From positions 99,357 to 163,356 of the forward strand of contig JAQTTH010000012.1 of NCBI GenBank assembly GCA_028710895.1: 64,000 nucleotides of DNA, in the 5' to 3' direction. The first letter of the stretch is position 1, and the number at the start of each line of letters is the position of its first letter. Under the pieces are notes generated by a model, which was not told where the DNA came from, ran no database searches, and saw only the letters and a program-made list of their open reading frames with translations. This document shows positions 8,726 to 20,200 of the stretch, in pieces. Origin of the DNA: Paludibacter sp. GTDB taxonomy: Bacteria > Bacteroidota > Bacteroidia > Bacteroidales > Paludibacteraceae. Made by a program: the position numbers and the translations under genes.

Positions 8726-9532
8726 ATGGGTATTGAAAAAGGTATTTTCCAGCGCACGGAACTGCTTTTAGGAAAAAGTTTTATTGAGAAAGCATCTGAG
8801 AAACGGGTTATTATTTTTGGAATAGGAGGTGTTGGCAGTTGGTGTGCCGAAAGCCTTGTACGTTCGGGAATTCGTCATCTCACCATTGTTGATTCCGACC
8901 GGGTTTGCGTTACAAATGTAAACCGACAGTTAATGGCTACCACCAAAACTGTTGGTAAAGTAAAAACAGACGTTCTGCGGGATAGATTATTGGAAATTAA
9001 TCCAAAAGCAGAAATCACCGCTTTGCAAAAAATTTACAGTCCGGAAACAAGTGAATCTTTTGACCTAGATTCCTACGACTTTATAATTGATGGTATCGAT
9101 AGTCTTTCAAACAAAGTCCATCTGATACAAACAGCAACAAAAACAAATGCTACTTTCTTTTCGTCGATGGGAGCTGCACTGAAAATGGATCCAACCCGCA
9201 TAAAAGTGGCTGAGTTCTGGAAAGTGCAGGGTTGTCCGCTTGGTGCTGCCTTGCGTGGTCGACTAAAAAAACTGGGAGGAACAAGTAAAAAGTTCATGTG
9301 CGTCTACAGTGACGAAGTACTTAAGAACAAAGGTGAGAATGCATCCTGTGGTACTGAAAAGTGTATGTGCCCAAAAGCCATTGAAGGGCCGGGCGACCCC
9401 GATCTTGTAAATCATGAATGGTGTAGTCTGAAAGCTCAGGTAAACGGAACAACATCCTATATGCCTGCCATGTTTGGAATGACAATTGCTTCCCTTGTAA
9501 TACAGGCAATTGAAAAAGACAATCAGTCGTAA
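8726..9532 (+). CDS. tcdA: tRNA threonylcarbamoyladenosine dehydratase TcdA
   Basis: A 268-residue E1/MoeB-like enzyme that ATP-dependently converts tRNA t6A37 into cyclic t6A. The nucleotide-binding motif GIGGVGSWCAESLVRSG is at residues 32-48, followed by IVDSDRVCVTNVNRQ, which carries the ATP-contacting Asp and Arg typical of the family, and DFIIDGIDSLSNK. The C-terminal part has CxxC-type cysteines (CGTEKCMCP). Length matches TcdA (CsdL). It follows the GNAT-like gene by 7 bases. Confidence 0.9.
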   Translation: MGIEKGIFQRTELLLGKSFIEKASEKRVIIFGIGGVGSWCAESLVRSGIRHLTIVDSDRVCVTNVNRQLMATTKTVGKVKTDVLRDRLLEINPKAEITALQKIYSPETSESFDLDSYDFIIDGIDSLSNKVHLIQTATKTNATFFSSMGAALKMDPTRIKVAEFWKVQGCPLGAALRGRLKKLGGTSKKFMCVYSDEVLKNKGENASCGTEKCMCPKAIEGPGDPDLVNHEWCSLKAQVNGTTSYMPAMFGMTIASLVIQAIEKDNQS

Positions 9533-9599
9533 CAGTCGACAATTGAGCTAAATGTAAACCCAAAAGCTCCATAGCTATATTTTCTTAGAATAATTAGAT

Positions 9600-9638
9600 G
9601 AAAGACCCTGTTTTTTAATGGCGGTCTTTCTTTTTTTT
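9600..9638 (+). terminator. intrinsic terminator after tcdA
   Basis: GAAAGACC at 9600-9607 pairs with GGTCTTTC at 9623-9630, followed by eight T residues. Confidence 0.85.
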
Positions 9639-9669
9639 ATAAATTTACCACGTAAAATACCACCTTATC

Positions 9670-12600
9670 ATGAAAGACTCAACTAATTCGCAGAACTCCA
9701 GCTCGCAGAATAAGGAAAATAATGAGCTGTCAAATAACGTTCAGGCTAAAGCAGACAACCAAAACTCAGAAAAAGAGCTTATTGCGCTCAACCAGACTCT
9801 TCTTTCGTCTCTACCATACCCAGCCATGTATGTAAGACGAAAAGATCGTATTGTGTTGGCAACAAATGCAATTGCCTTACATTTCGGAGCCAAAATTGGC
9901 GAACATTGTTGGCGGGGATTTGGAAAATCAGAGTTTATATCGGACACTAACAACAAGGTAGCTGTAGAATACCCAAGTCTCGTTCCAGATCAATTCAATG
10001 TCCAATGTAGCTTTTGTCAGGGCGATGAATGTATTTTAGCCACTCCGTGCCAAAATAATCCTGAAGTTAGAGCCTTTGGACGAATATGGGAAGTGTACTG
10101 GATAAAAGTGAGTGATGATGTTTTCCTTCATTATCTGGTAGATATAACTGAAAGAAAACAATTAGAAGCTTCGCTGAAAGAAAATGAACTCTTCTTAAAG
10201 CATACTCAACAAATAGCAATGCTTGGAACTTACAAACTGGATATTTCCTCAGGTAATTGGGAAAGTTCGGAAGTAATGGATAGTATTTTTGGAATAGATA
10301 CATCCTTTGAAAAGACTATTGAAAGCTGGATTTCAATTATTCATCCCGGTTGGCGTGAAACAATGACTGATTATTTTTCGAATGAGGTTATTGGAAAAAA
10401 AAGCAAGTTTGATAAAGAATATAAAATCATCCGCGTAAACGACAAGGCTGAATGCTGGGTTCATGGTCTTGGTGATTTAGTCTTTGATGATAATAATAAT
10501 CCAGTAAAAATGATTGGTACTATTCGGGATATTACTGAACGAAAAGAAGAGCAATCAAGGATAATTCGCAACCTAAAACTAACTGAAGTTTTATTAGAGT
10601 CGATACCCATTCCTGTTTTCTTTTTGAATGCAAAGGGACAATATACCGGTTGTAACCAGGCTTTTACAACTCAATTAGGGGTATCCAATGATGAAATCAA
10701 AGGCAAATCGGTAATGGATTTATGGCCAGGTGAAGAATCAAGAACTAACTATCAAAGCGACCTGGATCTCATTGCGAATAACGGATTTATAACCTTCGAA
10801 ACCAAAGTTATTGATAAGGAGAATCAAATTCGCGATGTCATTTTTGTGAAAAATGTATTTTATGATGAACTTGGCAAGGTTGCCGGCCTGGTGGGAACCT
10901 ATATTGACATTACAGACCGAAAAAAAACAGAAGATGCATTGCGCGAAAGCGAACAAATGCTTCTAACAATTTTGGATCATTTTCCGGGGGTAGTTTTTTG
11001 GAAAGATAGGAATTCGAATTATTTAGGTTCCAATGAAGCTTTTGCAAAAGGCGCCGGATTAAATAACTCATCCGAAATTGTTGGTAAAACCGATTTTGAT
11101 TTACCATGGGCTGATACAGAAGCTGAAAATTATCGCGCCGACGACTATCAGGTCATGCAAGAAGGCACAACAAAACTACACATAGTTGAAACTCAACATC
11201 AACAAGATGGAAAAATTATGTGGTTCGATACAAGTAAAATTCCACTCACGACTCCCGATGGTGAAGTGTTTGGTGTTATTGGAGTTTCGAGTGACATTAC
11301 TGACCGGAAACTTGCCGAGGATGCTTTAATTGAAAGTGAAGAAAAATACCGTACAATTGCAAACTTTACGGATGACTGGGAATACTGGCTCGACACAAAT
11401 GACAAATTTATTTACTGCTCTCCTTCTTGTAAAAAAGTGACGGGCTATAGTTCTGATGATTTTATTCAGAATCCAAATCTCTTATTTGACATTATGCACT
11501 CTGACGATAAGGAGCTCTATTTAAGTCACAAACAAGACAGATTATTGCACAGAAGTGGGGCTGAGTTACAATTTAGAATAATTCATTTAGATGGAGCCAT
11601 AAAATGGATCGGACATGTCTGTCAACCTGTTTTCAACGAGGCTGGAGATTTTATTGGAATCAGAGGCAGTAACAGAGATATTACTGAAAGAAAAAGAACA
11701 GAGGAAAAACTAAAATACAGCGAACGTAAATATAAACTTCTATCTAAGAACATAACCGACGGTGTCTTTACATGCAGAAACGGCTATATTGAGTATCTCA
11801 ACTACTCGATGAGTCGTATTTTCGGATATGAAGAGTTTGAACTGGAAGGAATGGAATTGTCTCAATTAATCACCCCCGATCGTCGCAGTGATTTTGAAAC
11901 ATTTATATCTGTTGAATCAACTACCAATCAGACCAATAATATCGATATTGAGTGCGTTAGAAAAGACAATTCAACCGTATTTGTCGAGATGTTTCTTAAT
12001 TATGTAGCCAGTGAAGGATTGATATATGGAGTTATACATGATATTACTGAAAAAAGACAGATGCAGGAGAAACAAATTGTCAAAGCAATAATTCAGACAG
12101 AAGAAAAAGAACGGGCACATTTCTCGAAAGAGTTGCACGATGGCTTGGGTCCTTTATTATCGACTATTAAACTCTATCTACAATGGTCGCTACGCCCAAA
12201 AAGCAACCGCTCCCGCAAGGATATTATTCAAAAAGCAGAAGAAATTCTCGAAGAAGCGCTTACAGCCGTGAAGGAAATATCAAATAAACTGAGTCCACAC
12301 TTACTCACTAATTACGGATTAACTTCTGCCGTTCAAAGCTTTGCACACAAACTGGAAGAAACAAACACGATTAAAATTGATCTTCAAAGTAATCTTACCC
12401 GTCGAATCGAACTTGAAATTGAAGTGGCTCTTTATCGTGCAATAATCGAATGCGTAAACAATACAATTAAATATGCAAATGCTAAACGCATCTATATCAA
12501 GTTGAACGACGTTGGTAATCAAATACAGTTGCAATACAGAGACGATGGAAAAGGTTTTGATATTGTAAAAATTCTATTAGAAAAGAAAGGGCTGGGTTTA

Positions 12601-12702
12601 TTCAACCTGCAAAACAGGATTCAAACTATTGGTGGCGAGATTAAAATGTTCAGTAAACCCCGCGAAGGTGTGAACTACCACATAAACATCCCTTTAAAAT
12701 AA
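9670..12702 (+). CDS. six-PAS sensor histidine kinase (NarL-partner type)
   Basis: A 1010-residue cytoplasmic sensor kinase with no membrane segment. Six PAS units can be counted, each ending in a DITERK-like linker near residues 163, 293, 417, 548, 680 and 790. The first carries four cysteines in CSFCQGDECILATPC, which could hold a metal or sense redox state. The kinase core is of the HisKA_3 type: the phospho-accepting His is in KELHDGLGPLLSTIKL (about 823), followed by an ATP-binding domain with N-box ECVNNTIKYAN and GKGFD and GLGLFNLQNR motifs. It lies 30 bases before a LuxR-type response regulator, its evident partner. The signal it senses cannot be read from sequence. Confidence 0.92.
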   Translation: MKDSTNSQNSSSQNKENNELSNNVQAKADNQNSEKELIALNQTLLSSLPYPAMYVRRKDRIVLATNAIALHFGAKIGEHCWRGFGKSEFISDTNNKVAVEYPSLVPDQFNVQCSFCQGDECILATPCQNNPEVRAFGRIWEVYWIKVSDDVFLHYLVDITERKQLEASLKENELFLKHTQQIAMLGTYKLDISSGNWESSEVMDSIFGIDTSFEKTIESWISIIHPGWRETMTDYFSNEVIGKKSKFDKEYKIIRVNDKAECWVHGLGDLVFDDNNNPVKMIGTIRDITERKEEQSRIIRNLKLTEVLLESIPIPVFFLNAKGQYTGCNQAFTTQLGVSNDEIKGKSVMDLWPGEESRTNYQSDLDLIANNGFITFETKVIDKENQIRDVIFVKNVFYDELGKVAGLVGTYIDITDRKKTEDALRESEQMLLTILDHFPGVVFWKDRNSNYLGSNEAFAKGAGLNNSSEIVGKTDFDLPWADTEAENYRADDYQVMQEGTTKLHIVETQHQQDGKIMWFDTSKIPLTTPDGEVFGVIGVSSDITDRKLAEDALIESEEKYRTIANFTDDWEYWLDTNDKFIYCSPSCKKVTGYSSDDFIQNPNLLFDIMHSDDKELYLSHKQDRLLHRSGAELQFRIIHLDGAIKWIGHVCQPVFNEAGDFIGIRGSNRDITERKRTEEKLKYSERKYKLLSKNITDGVFTCRNGYIEYLNYSMSRIFGYEEFELEGMELSQLITPDRRSDFETFISVESTTNQTNNIDIECVRKDNSTVFVEMFLNYVASEGLIYGVIHDITEKRQMQEKQIVKAIIQTEEKERAHFSKELHDGLGPLLSTIKLYLQWSLRPKSNRSRKDIIQKAEEILEEALTAVKEISNKLSPHLLTNYGLTSAVQSFAHKLEETNTIKIDLQSNLTRRIELEIEVALYRAIIECVNNTIKYANAKRIYIKLNDVGNQIQLQYRDDGKGFDIVKILLEKKGLGLFNLQNRIQTIGGEIKMFSKPREGVNYHINIPLK

Positions 12703-12732
12703 TAACTTCAACAATTCGGAAAATAACATATT

Positions 12733-13395
12733 ATGATTCAAAGTATTAAAAGAAAACCAACATTAATCATTGTTGATGATCATCTCATTTTTCAACAGGG
12801 GTTAAAAGCGATGATTACTGCCGAAAACATTGCAACTGTTGTTGGAGAGGCATCTAACGGAATAGAATTTATCGAAATGCTTTCAGTTTGCAAACCCGAC
12901 CTGGTATTAATGGACATTGATATGCCTGAAATGAATGGAATGGAAGCCACAAAGAAGGCAATTGAACTAATTCCCGATATAAAAATAATTGCGTTGACTA
13001 TGTTTGGCGATGAAGAATATTATTACAAAATGATTGATCTTGGCGTAAAAGGTTTCATTCTAAAATCGACAGGCATTGCCGAAATCGAAAAAGCGATTAG
13101 GGATGTAATGCAGGGCGAAAGCTATTTCTCCAATGAACTTCTTCGAAAAATAATCATGAACTTTAGTCGTAACAACGAACAGAAAAAAAATGACCCTAAA
13201 AATCTTACGGAACGGGAAATAGAAGTTCTTCAGCAAATATGTTTGGGTAGCACTACCGACGAAATAGCTCAAAAACTAAATATTAGTCCTAAAACAGTCA
13301 AATCTCATCGCGCAAATTTGCTTGAAAAAACGGCCTGTAAAAATACTGCAACACTCATATTATTTGCCTTGCGAAATAAAATTATCGATTTGTAA
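12733..13395 (+). CDS. NarL/FixJ-type response regulator
   Basis: A 220-residue response regulator. The receiver domain has the acidic pair DD at 15-16, the phosphorylation site D61 in LVLMDIDMPEMNG, and the conserved Lys in GFILKSTG. A LuxR-type helix-turn-helix follows near residues 155-215 (LTEREIEVLQQICLGSTTDEIAQKLNISPKTVKSHRANLL). It lies just downstream of the PAS kinase and so is probably its cognate regulator. Confidence 0.93.
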   Translation: MIQSIKRKPTLIIVDDHLIFQQGLKAMITAENIATVVGEASNGIEFIEMLSVCKPDLVLMDIDMPEMNGMEATKKAIELIPDIKIIALTMFGDEEYYYKMIDLGVKGFILKSTGIAEIEKAIRDVMQGESYFSNELLRKIIMNFSRNNEQKKNDPKNLTEREIEVLQQICLGSTTDEIAQKLNISPKTVKSHRANLLEKTACKNTATLILFALRNKIIDL

Positions 13396-13645
13396 GCCAC
13401 TCCATTTTTTTTGTAATTCTACTTTCTGGCTCAAACACTCAGACAAATACATAAAACTGTTTTTCAGCTAATTACATATAAGCCTGGTACTTTAGGCCTA
13501 TATAAAACTACATACATATACCTACTAAAAATCCTCCTTAAGTATAAATTCTTTGGTCCTTACAGCTGTTGTACAAGAATCTCAATTGCTCTACTTTAGT
13601 ACCTGAAATAAGAGCAATCCATCTTAACACAATACAATTACAGCT

Positions 13646-14137
13646 ATGAAAACATCATTTTTTAAAAAACCGACAATTATTCTTGTTGATGATCATTTAA
13701 TTTTCCGTCAAGGGCTGAAATCACTTATCACAGTCGAAAATTTGGGAAAGGTTATTGGAGAAGCATCGGATGGCAAAGAATTCATTGATTTACTGGCTCT
13801 ACCGGCTCCCGATTTAGTACTTATGGATATCGACATGCCGCATATGAATGGTATGGAAGCCACTCAAAAAGCGTTGGAATTATTTCCAAACCTTAAGATT
13901 ATTGTTTTCTCTATGTTCGGGGATGATGAGTATTATAAAAAGATGATTGAACTTGGAGTTAAAGGCTATATTTTGAAATCAACCGGTATTAACGAAGTTG
14001 AACAAGCCATTGCTGATGTAATGAATGGTAAAACTTATTTCTCCAATGTTTTGCCCAAAATTACAGTAAGTAAATTGAACTCAAAGAAAACGGAAGAAAT
14101 AAAAGAAGAACCTAAAGCACCAATACCTTGGTGGTAA
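13646..14137 (+). CDS. receiver-only paralogue of the response regulator
   Basis: The first ~130 residues align with the preceding regulator almost without gaps (DDHLIFRQGLKSLIT, LVLMDIDMPHMNGMEAT, KGYILKSTGI), including D61 and the Lys. The LuxR DNA-binding domain is missing and is replaced by a short charged tail ending in APIPWW, for a total of 163 residues. Seen: a tandem duplicate that lost or never had its output domain. Inferred: it could act as a phosphate sink, a competitor or a protein-protein output partner. It is separated from the first regulator by 250 bases, so it may have its own promoter. Confidence 0.88.
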   Translation: MKTSFFKKPTIILVDDHLIFRQGLKSLITVENLGKVIGEASDGKEFIDLLALPAPDLVLMDIDMPHMNGMEATQKALELFPNLKIIVFSMFGDDEYYKKMIELGVKGYILKSTGINEVEQAIADVMNGKTYFSNVLPKITVSKLNSKKTEEIKEEPKAPIPWW

Positions 14138-14221
14138 AAAACCAAATACTATCTAAATACTTGAGAACAATGGCGTTTTGCACATTTAAATCTTAGTTTA
14201 CATTTAAATTTTGTTTGTTAC

Positions 14222-14260
14222 AGTCGGAGTTCAACCCACAGGTTGCACTCCGACTTTTTT
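14222..14260. terminator. terminator between convergent genes
   Basis: AGTCGGAGT at 14222-14230 pairs with ACTCCGACT at 14247-14255, with an inner CAACC/GGTTG stem, then six T residues. It best serves the plus-strand receiver gene. Confidence 0.85.
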
Positions 14261-14263
14261 GCA

Positions 14264-17200
14264 TTATTTAATTTGAATTCGTTCTCCACCCGTATGACTT
14301 ACAAACTCGGGGGCATACTGACATTGAATTGCTGCAATTCCACTTGTATATTCTCCCGCAGCGTTTACCCAGAGTCCGTATTCAAATACATAAGTTCCTT
14401 TTGGTAAGAATGAGAAGAAAAACTGCATAGAAGCATCTTTAGTTGTCTGATAATAACAAACATTTTCTTTCCATTCGCAACCTGACAATTGATTTACAGG
14501 TTCAAAACAGGAGGCCCGTAAATCTTTTAACGCCACAAATTCCAGGTTTCTATCAGTTGTAATAACCAACCGGGTAATCACTTTATCTCCCTTGTGCAGT
14601 TCCGCTTGTTCAATCGGCATCATTGTTTTTCCGGAAGCGGTCATTTTCTCGACAAACAGTTTTTTGGTGATCTTCATCGGACCGCCTTGTCCCTGAATTT
14701 TGTCCAAATCCTGATAATATTGCCAGTACATTGCTCCCCAGCCAATGCCTTTATCCGTTTTATTCACAGTCACTTTACCCATATCGGAGCGAACTTCTGC
14801 TACAGGTATCGTTTCCTTGAAGTATCCTGTTCCGGCTTCGGCACTCACTGGTTGCAGGGTTTTATTTCCTGCTTTTATTTTCACCGAACCTTCGTTGGCC
14901 AGCCAATCGCTACCCTGATTTAGCAATGCATAAATAGCATCTACGGTAGCCATGGGCGAATCCCAACGTTGGGTTTGTTTTTGCTTCAACAACCAGATTT
15001 TAAGCTCATCTATATCGGCTGTATTCTTTGTTATTTCAGTAAAGGCTTCAATAATGGCAGCCTGAACAGCAATCGGACGCTCATTCCAGAAATAACCCGA
15101 AGTGTTTTTGGCCCAATACATCCCAAACTCGTCAGTCTTCAATGCATTTTCTTTCAGTGATTTCAGAATATCGTTTGCCAACTGGGTTTTTCCATTTCTA
15201 TTCGCAACAACAGCCATCATGGCTTTTCCATAAAGTGTAAAGTTTGTCCAGTCTTTTTCCGACTGAGCCGTATAGAATTTCACAGCTTCTTGTGCCGAAG
15301 CTACAACAGGAATAGCAGAAAATTCGGAACGCAAATGCAGGTAAAACAACTGCATATTGTCAACACACTCTTCATTCCGATAATTTGAATTGTATTTCTT
15401 CAGATTTTCAAAATCATGAGCCATTTCCAAATCCAGGTATCTCAACGCAGAAGCAATTGCTGCTTGTTGATTTGCATCCGCCTTTCCGGTTAGTCGATTT
15501 AGTCGTCCCAGATTCAACAGAATTTCCTGCGTAATATATCGGCTTTCACTCATTCCCTTAAACCAGGTAAAACCACCCGAAGGCATTTGTAAAGCCAACA
15601 GTTTATCAAGATATTGCTGCCCCTGATTCTTTTGCATATTGATGTCGAACAACAATGCGATTTGTCGTTTCTGTTCTGTTTCGTCCTTAGCTGCCATTAC
15701 CCAGGGTGTTTCTTCCAACAGCATATTTTTCAACTCGGCATTTTTTTCCAGGTTCGACAATAAGGCCTCACGACTTCCACCCGCCTTTTTCCAACGGTCA
15801 AAAGTTGCTGCTATTTTGGGATTCGAATTGGCAATAAAAGCCGCTAAACTATTGGCATAATAAGCCGTAAAATAATCCAACGCGTTGTCATCTTCCGGTG
15901 TCGAAATTGTTGGCAAAGCTTGTACGGCATACCAGGCCGGATTTGACGAAAATTCTACCGACAGGTTTTTAGTATCTACTTTCGAACCGTTTTTCAGTAG
16001 GCTTTCGAAGCTGAATGTGCGAGTCTGATTGCCACGAATTGTGAGCGGTAGACTCTCAGTCACTAATACTTTGTCAGGTAGCACAGGTAAATACTTCTGC
16101 TCACCATCACTAAAGTTTCCGGCTTGAGCAATTGCTTTACAGATTACCAATTCGTATGGAGAAAATTCGGTTAGCTCCCACTCCACCGCTTTGGTTTCAT
16201 TAGCAGCCAGTGTTACAGTTTTTGGTGCTGCGTCTTTCAATTTGATAGATTTCTCGGTTGCCGGATCCATCATTTCGAACTGAACAGCAGCAGTAAGCGC
16301 TTTATCCGTGAGATTGATTACATTGGCACTCAATAACAATTTATCCGAACGACGCACGAAACGTGGCATGTTCATCTGCACCATCAAATCCTTTTGCGTT
16401 ACAACCTGCGCTTCACCCTGACCAAAATACAAATCCGGTGTATGTGCCAGCATCTTTACATTCCAACGTGTCAAACTTTCGGGAGCTGTAAATGTAAACT
16501 TCACATTACCGGTTGAGTCTGTGCGTAACTGGGGATAGAAAAAGGCTGTTTCGTTGAAATTGGTGCGGAGCTTTATTTTATCGGGATTAACCGACAGTGT
16601 TGCATCCGATTCTTCTCTGACTGAAGATGTTTCCACATCATCTTTCATAACTGGCGCGGTAAATTTCACCGAACTTCTTAAAGCAGGAGGAGGTTCAACT
16701 CCGGAGCTGCCCAGCAATGCCATATTGGTAACGTCAAGCCGACTGGATTTGACGCAGCTACGTTGCATATCACTATTCCTATCCATGACTTTAGTCATAG
16801 CCGTAACACCATACATCAAGCGAGGTGTTTCTCCACCCGCAGGTATTCCGAACCAATTCAGTTGATCCAATTGAAAATCTTTCACCTCTTTGATCTCAGA
16901 CCATTCGCTATAACCGAAATCGGATTGCGTAACGTTATAACTTTCCCATTCAGTTGCAGCAACTACATTCGGAAAATAGACCGGTTGAAAAAACCATTTA
17001 TTACGAGCAATCTTATCCAAAGACGCATCGTACATTCCAACCAGTAATTCGGCTATGTGTTTCTTGTCCGTTCCAGGAATTTGCACCGTCCAACTCGTTT
17101 TTTCTCCAGGTTTTAGTTTGTCTCTGAAAACTGATAGTTTGGGCTCAAGCGTTCTCTCAACTGCATTTAGAACGATACTGGCTGACTGGGTATATATTTT

Positions 17201-20200
17201 ACCATTTCTAACTAAGGTAAACATTGCAGTAACACCGTCACCATATTCTTTCAGGAAAGGAATTTCAAATGTTTTACATTCATTCGTAAGCCTAATCCAA
17301 CTCTGTTTAATGACTTCAGACCCTTTGGATAGCTCATACAAAATGTAGGCATCTTTGTTTGAAGTTCCAAACCGAACACGGGCAACATTGCCAACATTAC
17401 AACCTATATTTTTATCTGTAAGCCAAGCATGTACTTTAACTGGTGGGCGCTTATCTTTATTTGAATAAAGTATAAACACTTCTTCAGTTTTCACTTCACG
17501 ATTTTGAGAATCAGTGGTTTTCAGCACTAATTTGTATTGCCCCGATTTCAATTGTTTTAGATTTAAAAATAGTTTCCCTGTTTTTGATTCGAAGCTACCA
17601 TGAATAACTTCTTTGTCAATTGGAGGTACAGAATCAGAAACTATATCTTCATTGCAGCAACTATTTTCTTTTAGCCTATACAAGAAATAATTAAGTACCT
17701 TATTTACGGGCTCATCATTTATTGTCGCCGTGGTTACCTGAATGGTAAACGTATCTTTTTTAACCAGAGATGAAATATCCGTACTTATAAAAAGTGACTT
17801 ATCTCCTACTGACAAAGATTGTTCCTCGTGTTGAGTCTCTCCTTTTGCATCTGTCACATCAACCATCAGGGTGTAATTAAAATATTGTTCTTCAATACTT
17901 TTTACTGATTGCTGTGATCTTTTAGGAATAAACGAAACATCAAATATACCTTCTGCATTAGTTGTTGTAGTTCCAGTCTGAACTACTTCTTCAGGATAAT
18001 ATCCTTTGCATAAACGATGTGCAGAACGGGTAATGTTATATTTCACCTTTGCTCCTGCAATTGAATAGCCAGAAAAGCCTTTCACAGATCCTTTGAAGTG
18101 TGTTGAATCTCCCCAAACCACTTCGGTTTTTGGTACTTCAATCATTGTTTCAAGTGTTGGTCGTTTATATTCTTCCACAAAAATCTGTTTTGTACAGTAA
18201 TCTCCGGCTTCAAGCGTATATTCTCCGTTCAGACCGTTTTCCGGCAAAATAAATTCACCTGAAAAAGATCCAAATTCATTGGTTGTAAACTTTTTAGATG
18301 ACATCTGTTCATTATTCACATTTGTCAACTTTACTTCAATTGTTTTGTTCACTACAACTTCCTGCCTTAGCGGAGTAACTATATAAGCTATTCCTTTAAA
18401 GTAAACAGATTGACCCGGACGATAAACTACTCTGTCAGTAAGAATATCTAATTTTAGCAAATCTTTGTTTGCCTCATCACCACTCCTCCAATTTGAACCA
18501 TAATTAGTTATATTAATTGAATAGGCATTATCCATACCTTTATTCAAGAATAATACATAGTTACTTTCAGTCAAACTGTCGAACGAGCAATAACCGGACT
18601 TATCTGTAATACTGGTGGTTAAAGAGTCAACATGAGTAACATTTGTTTCGTAATCCCATTTAGATTTATATATACTAACTTTCACATCGGACAAAGGCTT
18701 GCCTGTAGCAAAATCCGTCACAAAAATTTCATGTCCTTTCTTACTTTTATCTCTTTGCAGATGCATAAGGTTTGTCACACAAAATGAGTATATCGCTGAT
18801 TCTTTTGCTCCATTAGCAGAAACAATCATTTCGTATTGTCCATAATCGGATACTCTGAATTCATATTTTGTTTCCACCGTATTGAAATAATAATCTTTCT
18901 TCGGCACTACAATATCAGTACGCACCAACGTTCTATTTGGGTAACTGGCTACATTTCTATTAGCCTGATGATACCTGAAGTAGTTTATAGCACTATCGTT
19001 TATTTTAAAAACCGATATTTTCAACGTGTCGACATTTGAAGTTCTAATGCTGGTAATAACACTAGAACCTGGTTTTGCGACATTGGGTACAGTTGCATCA
19101 ATCGAACGATGAAGAATGATTGCTTTCAAATTATGAAGTAAATCGATTCTCTTGTATTTCGGAAACCGCCTTATCCCCTCTTCACAGATATTGTAGGCTA
19201 TACGTTTAAACTTCGACTGCTGTTTAAGACTATCATTGAGTAAAAAATCATCAGCCACTTTCCGAAAACGATAATCATAGGTCTTAATCATGTAGAAGTT
19301 TGCTTTTAAGGCCAGCACCTCAATTACACTCTCAGAGTTAGTATATTCCTTTTCGAGTTTGTAGAGTCTACTTATATAGATTGAATCCCGGTTTTCGATA
19401 TGTGAATGATTATGATTGAATTTAAGATAGCTTAATTCAGCATACAGAGCCGCCGGATCATTATGTTGATTTTTCCGAAAGTCTATCAGCTCTTTATACG
19501 TTTTGTGTATTAATGTTTCAAAAATAGAACTTGTAGTATCAGGTGCTAATTGAGAATTTCTGAAACTAACATTTTGAGACTCAGGAAAATCAATTGATTC
19601 AATAGCAACACTATCTACAGCAATAGTATCTACTGTAACCGCAAATTCATCTGTTGCAACAGTGTCAACTGCTATAAGAGAATCATTCATTACTATGGTA
19701 GAATCTGATAAGATCTCCTTGATATTGAAAATGTTATTATTGAATGATTCGTTTAGCAGTGATGATAAAATATCAATCTTCCGATAACATAGAAAATCAT
19801 ACAACGTGGGCTGCAATTCCTTACTATCTTTACCTTTGATAAATAATGTACTAAATTTCAGCGCATCTGTTTTCTGCAAGATCGACCGATTTTCAAGCGA
19901 AGCAGCCAAATGCCTGGTTATTTTATCAAAGTAGATATTCTTGGTCCACTCTTTCATATCCTCGGGTACCAAACCGGTTATTTCAGTTCGGTTATTGATT
20001 GTCCATTGATCTTTTTGGTAGTATTGAGCGTACAGCTCTGCTGTCATGGAATGGAGCAGAGCACGTTCGGCAGGGTCGGTACTTTTTAGGGTAAAAGCTT
20101 CGAAGTCTTTTATCAGGGCTGGTGCTTCATCGGGATTTTTTTCCAGCGCAAAGCGCATTTTATACACCATGGCTTTTATCACCTCAACAGAGTTTTTCTC

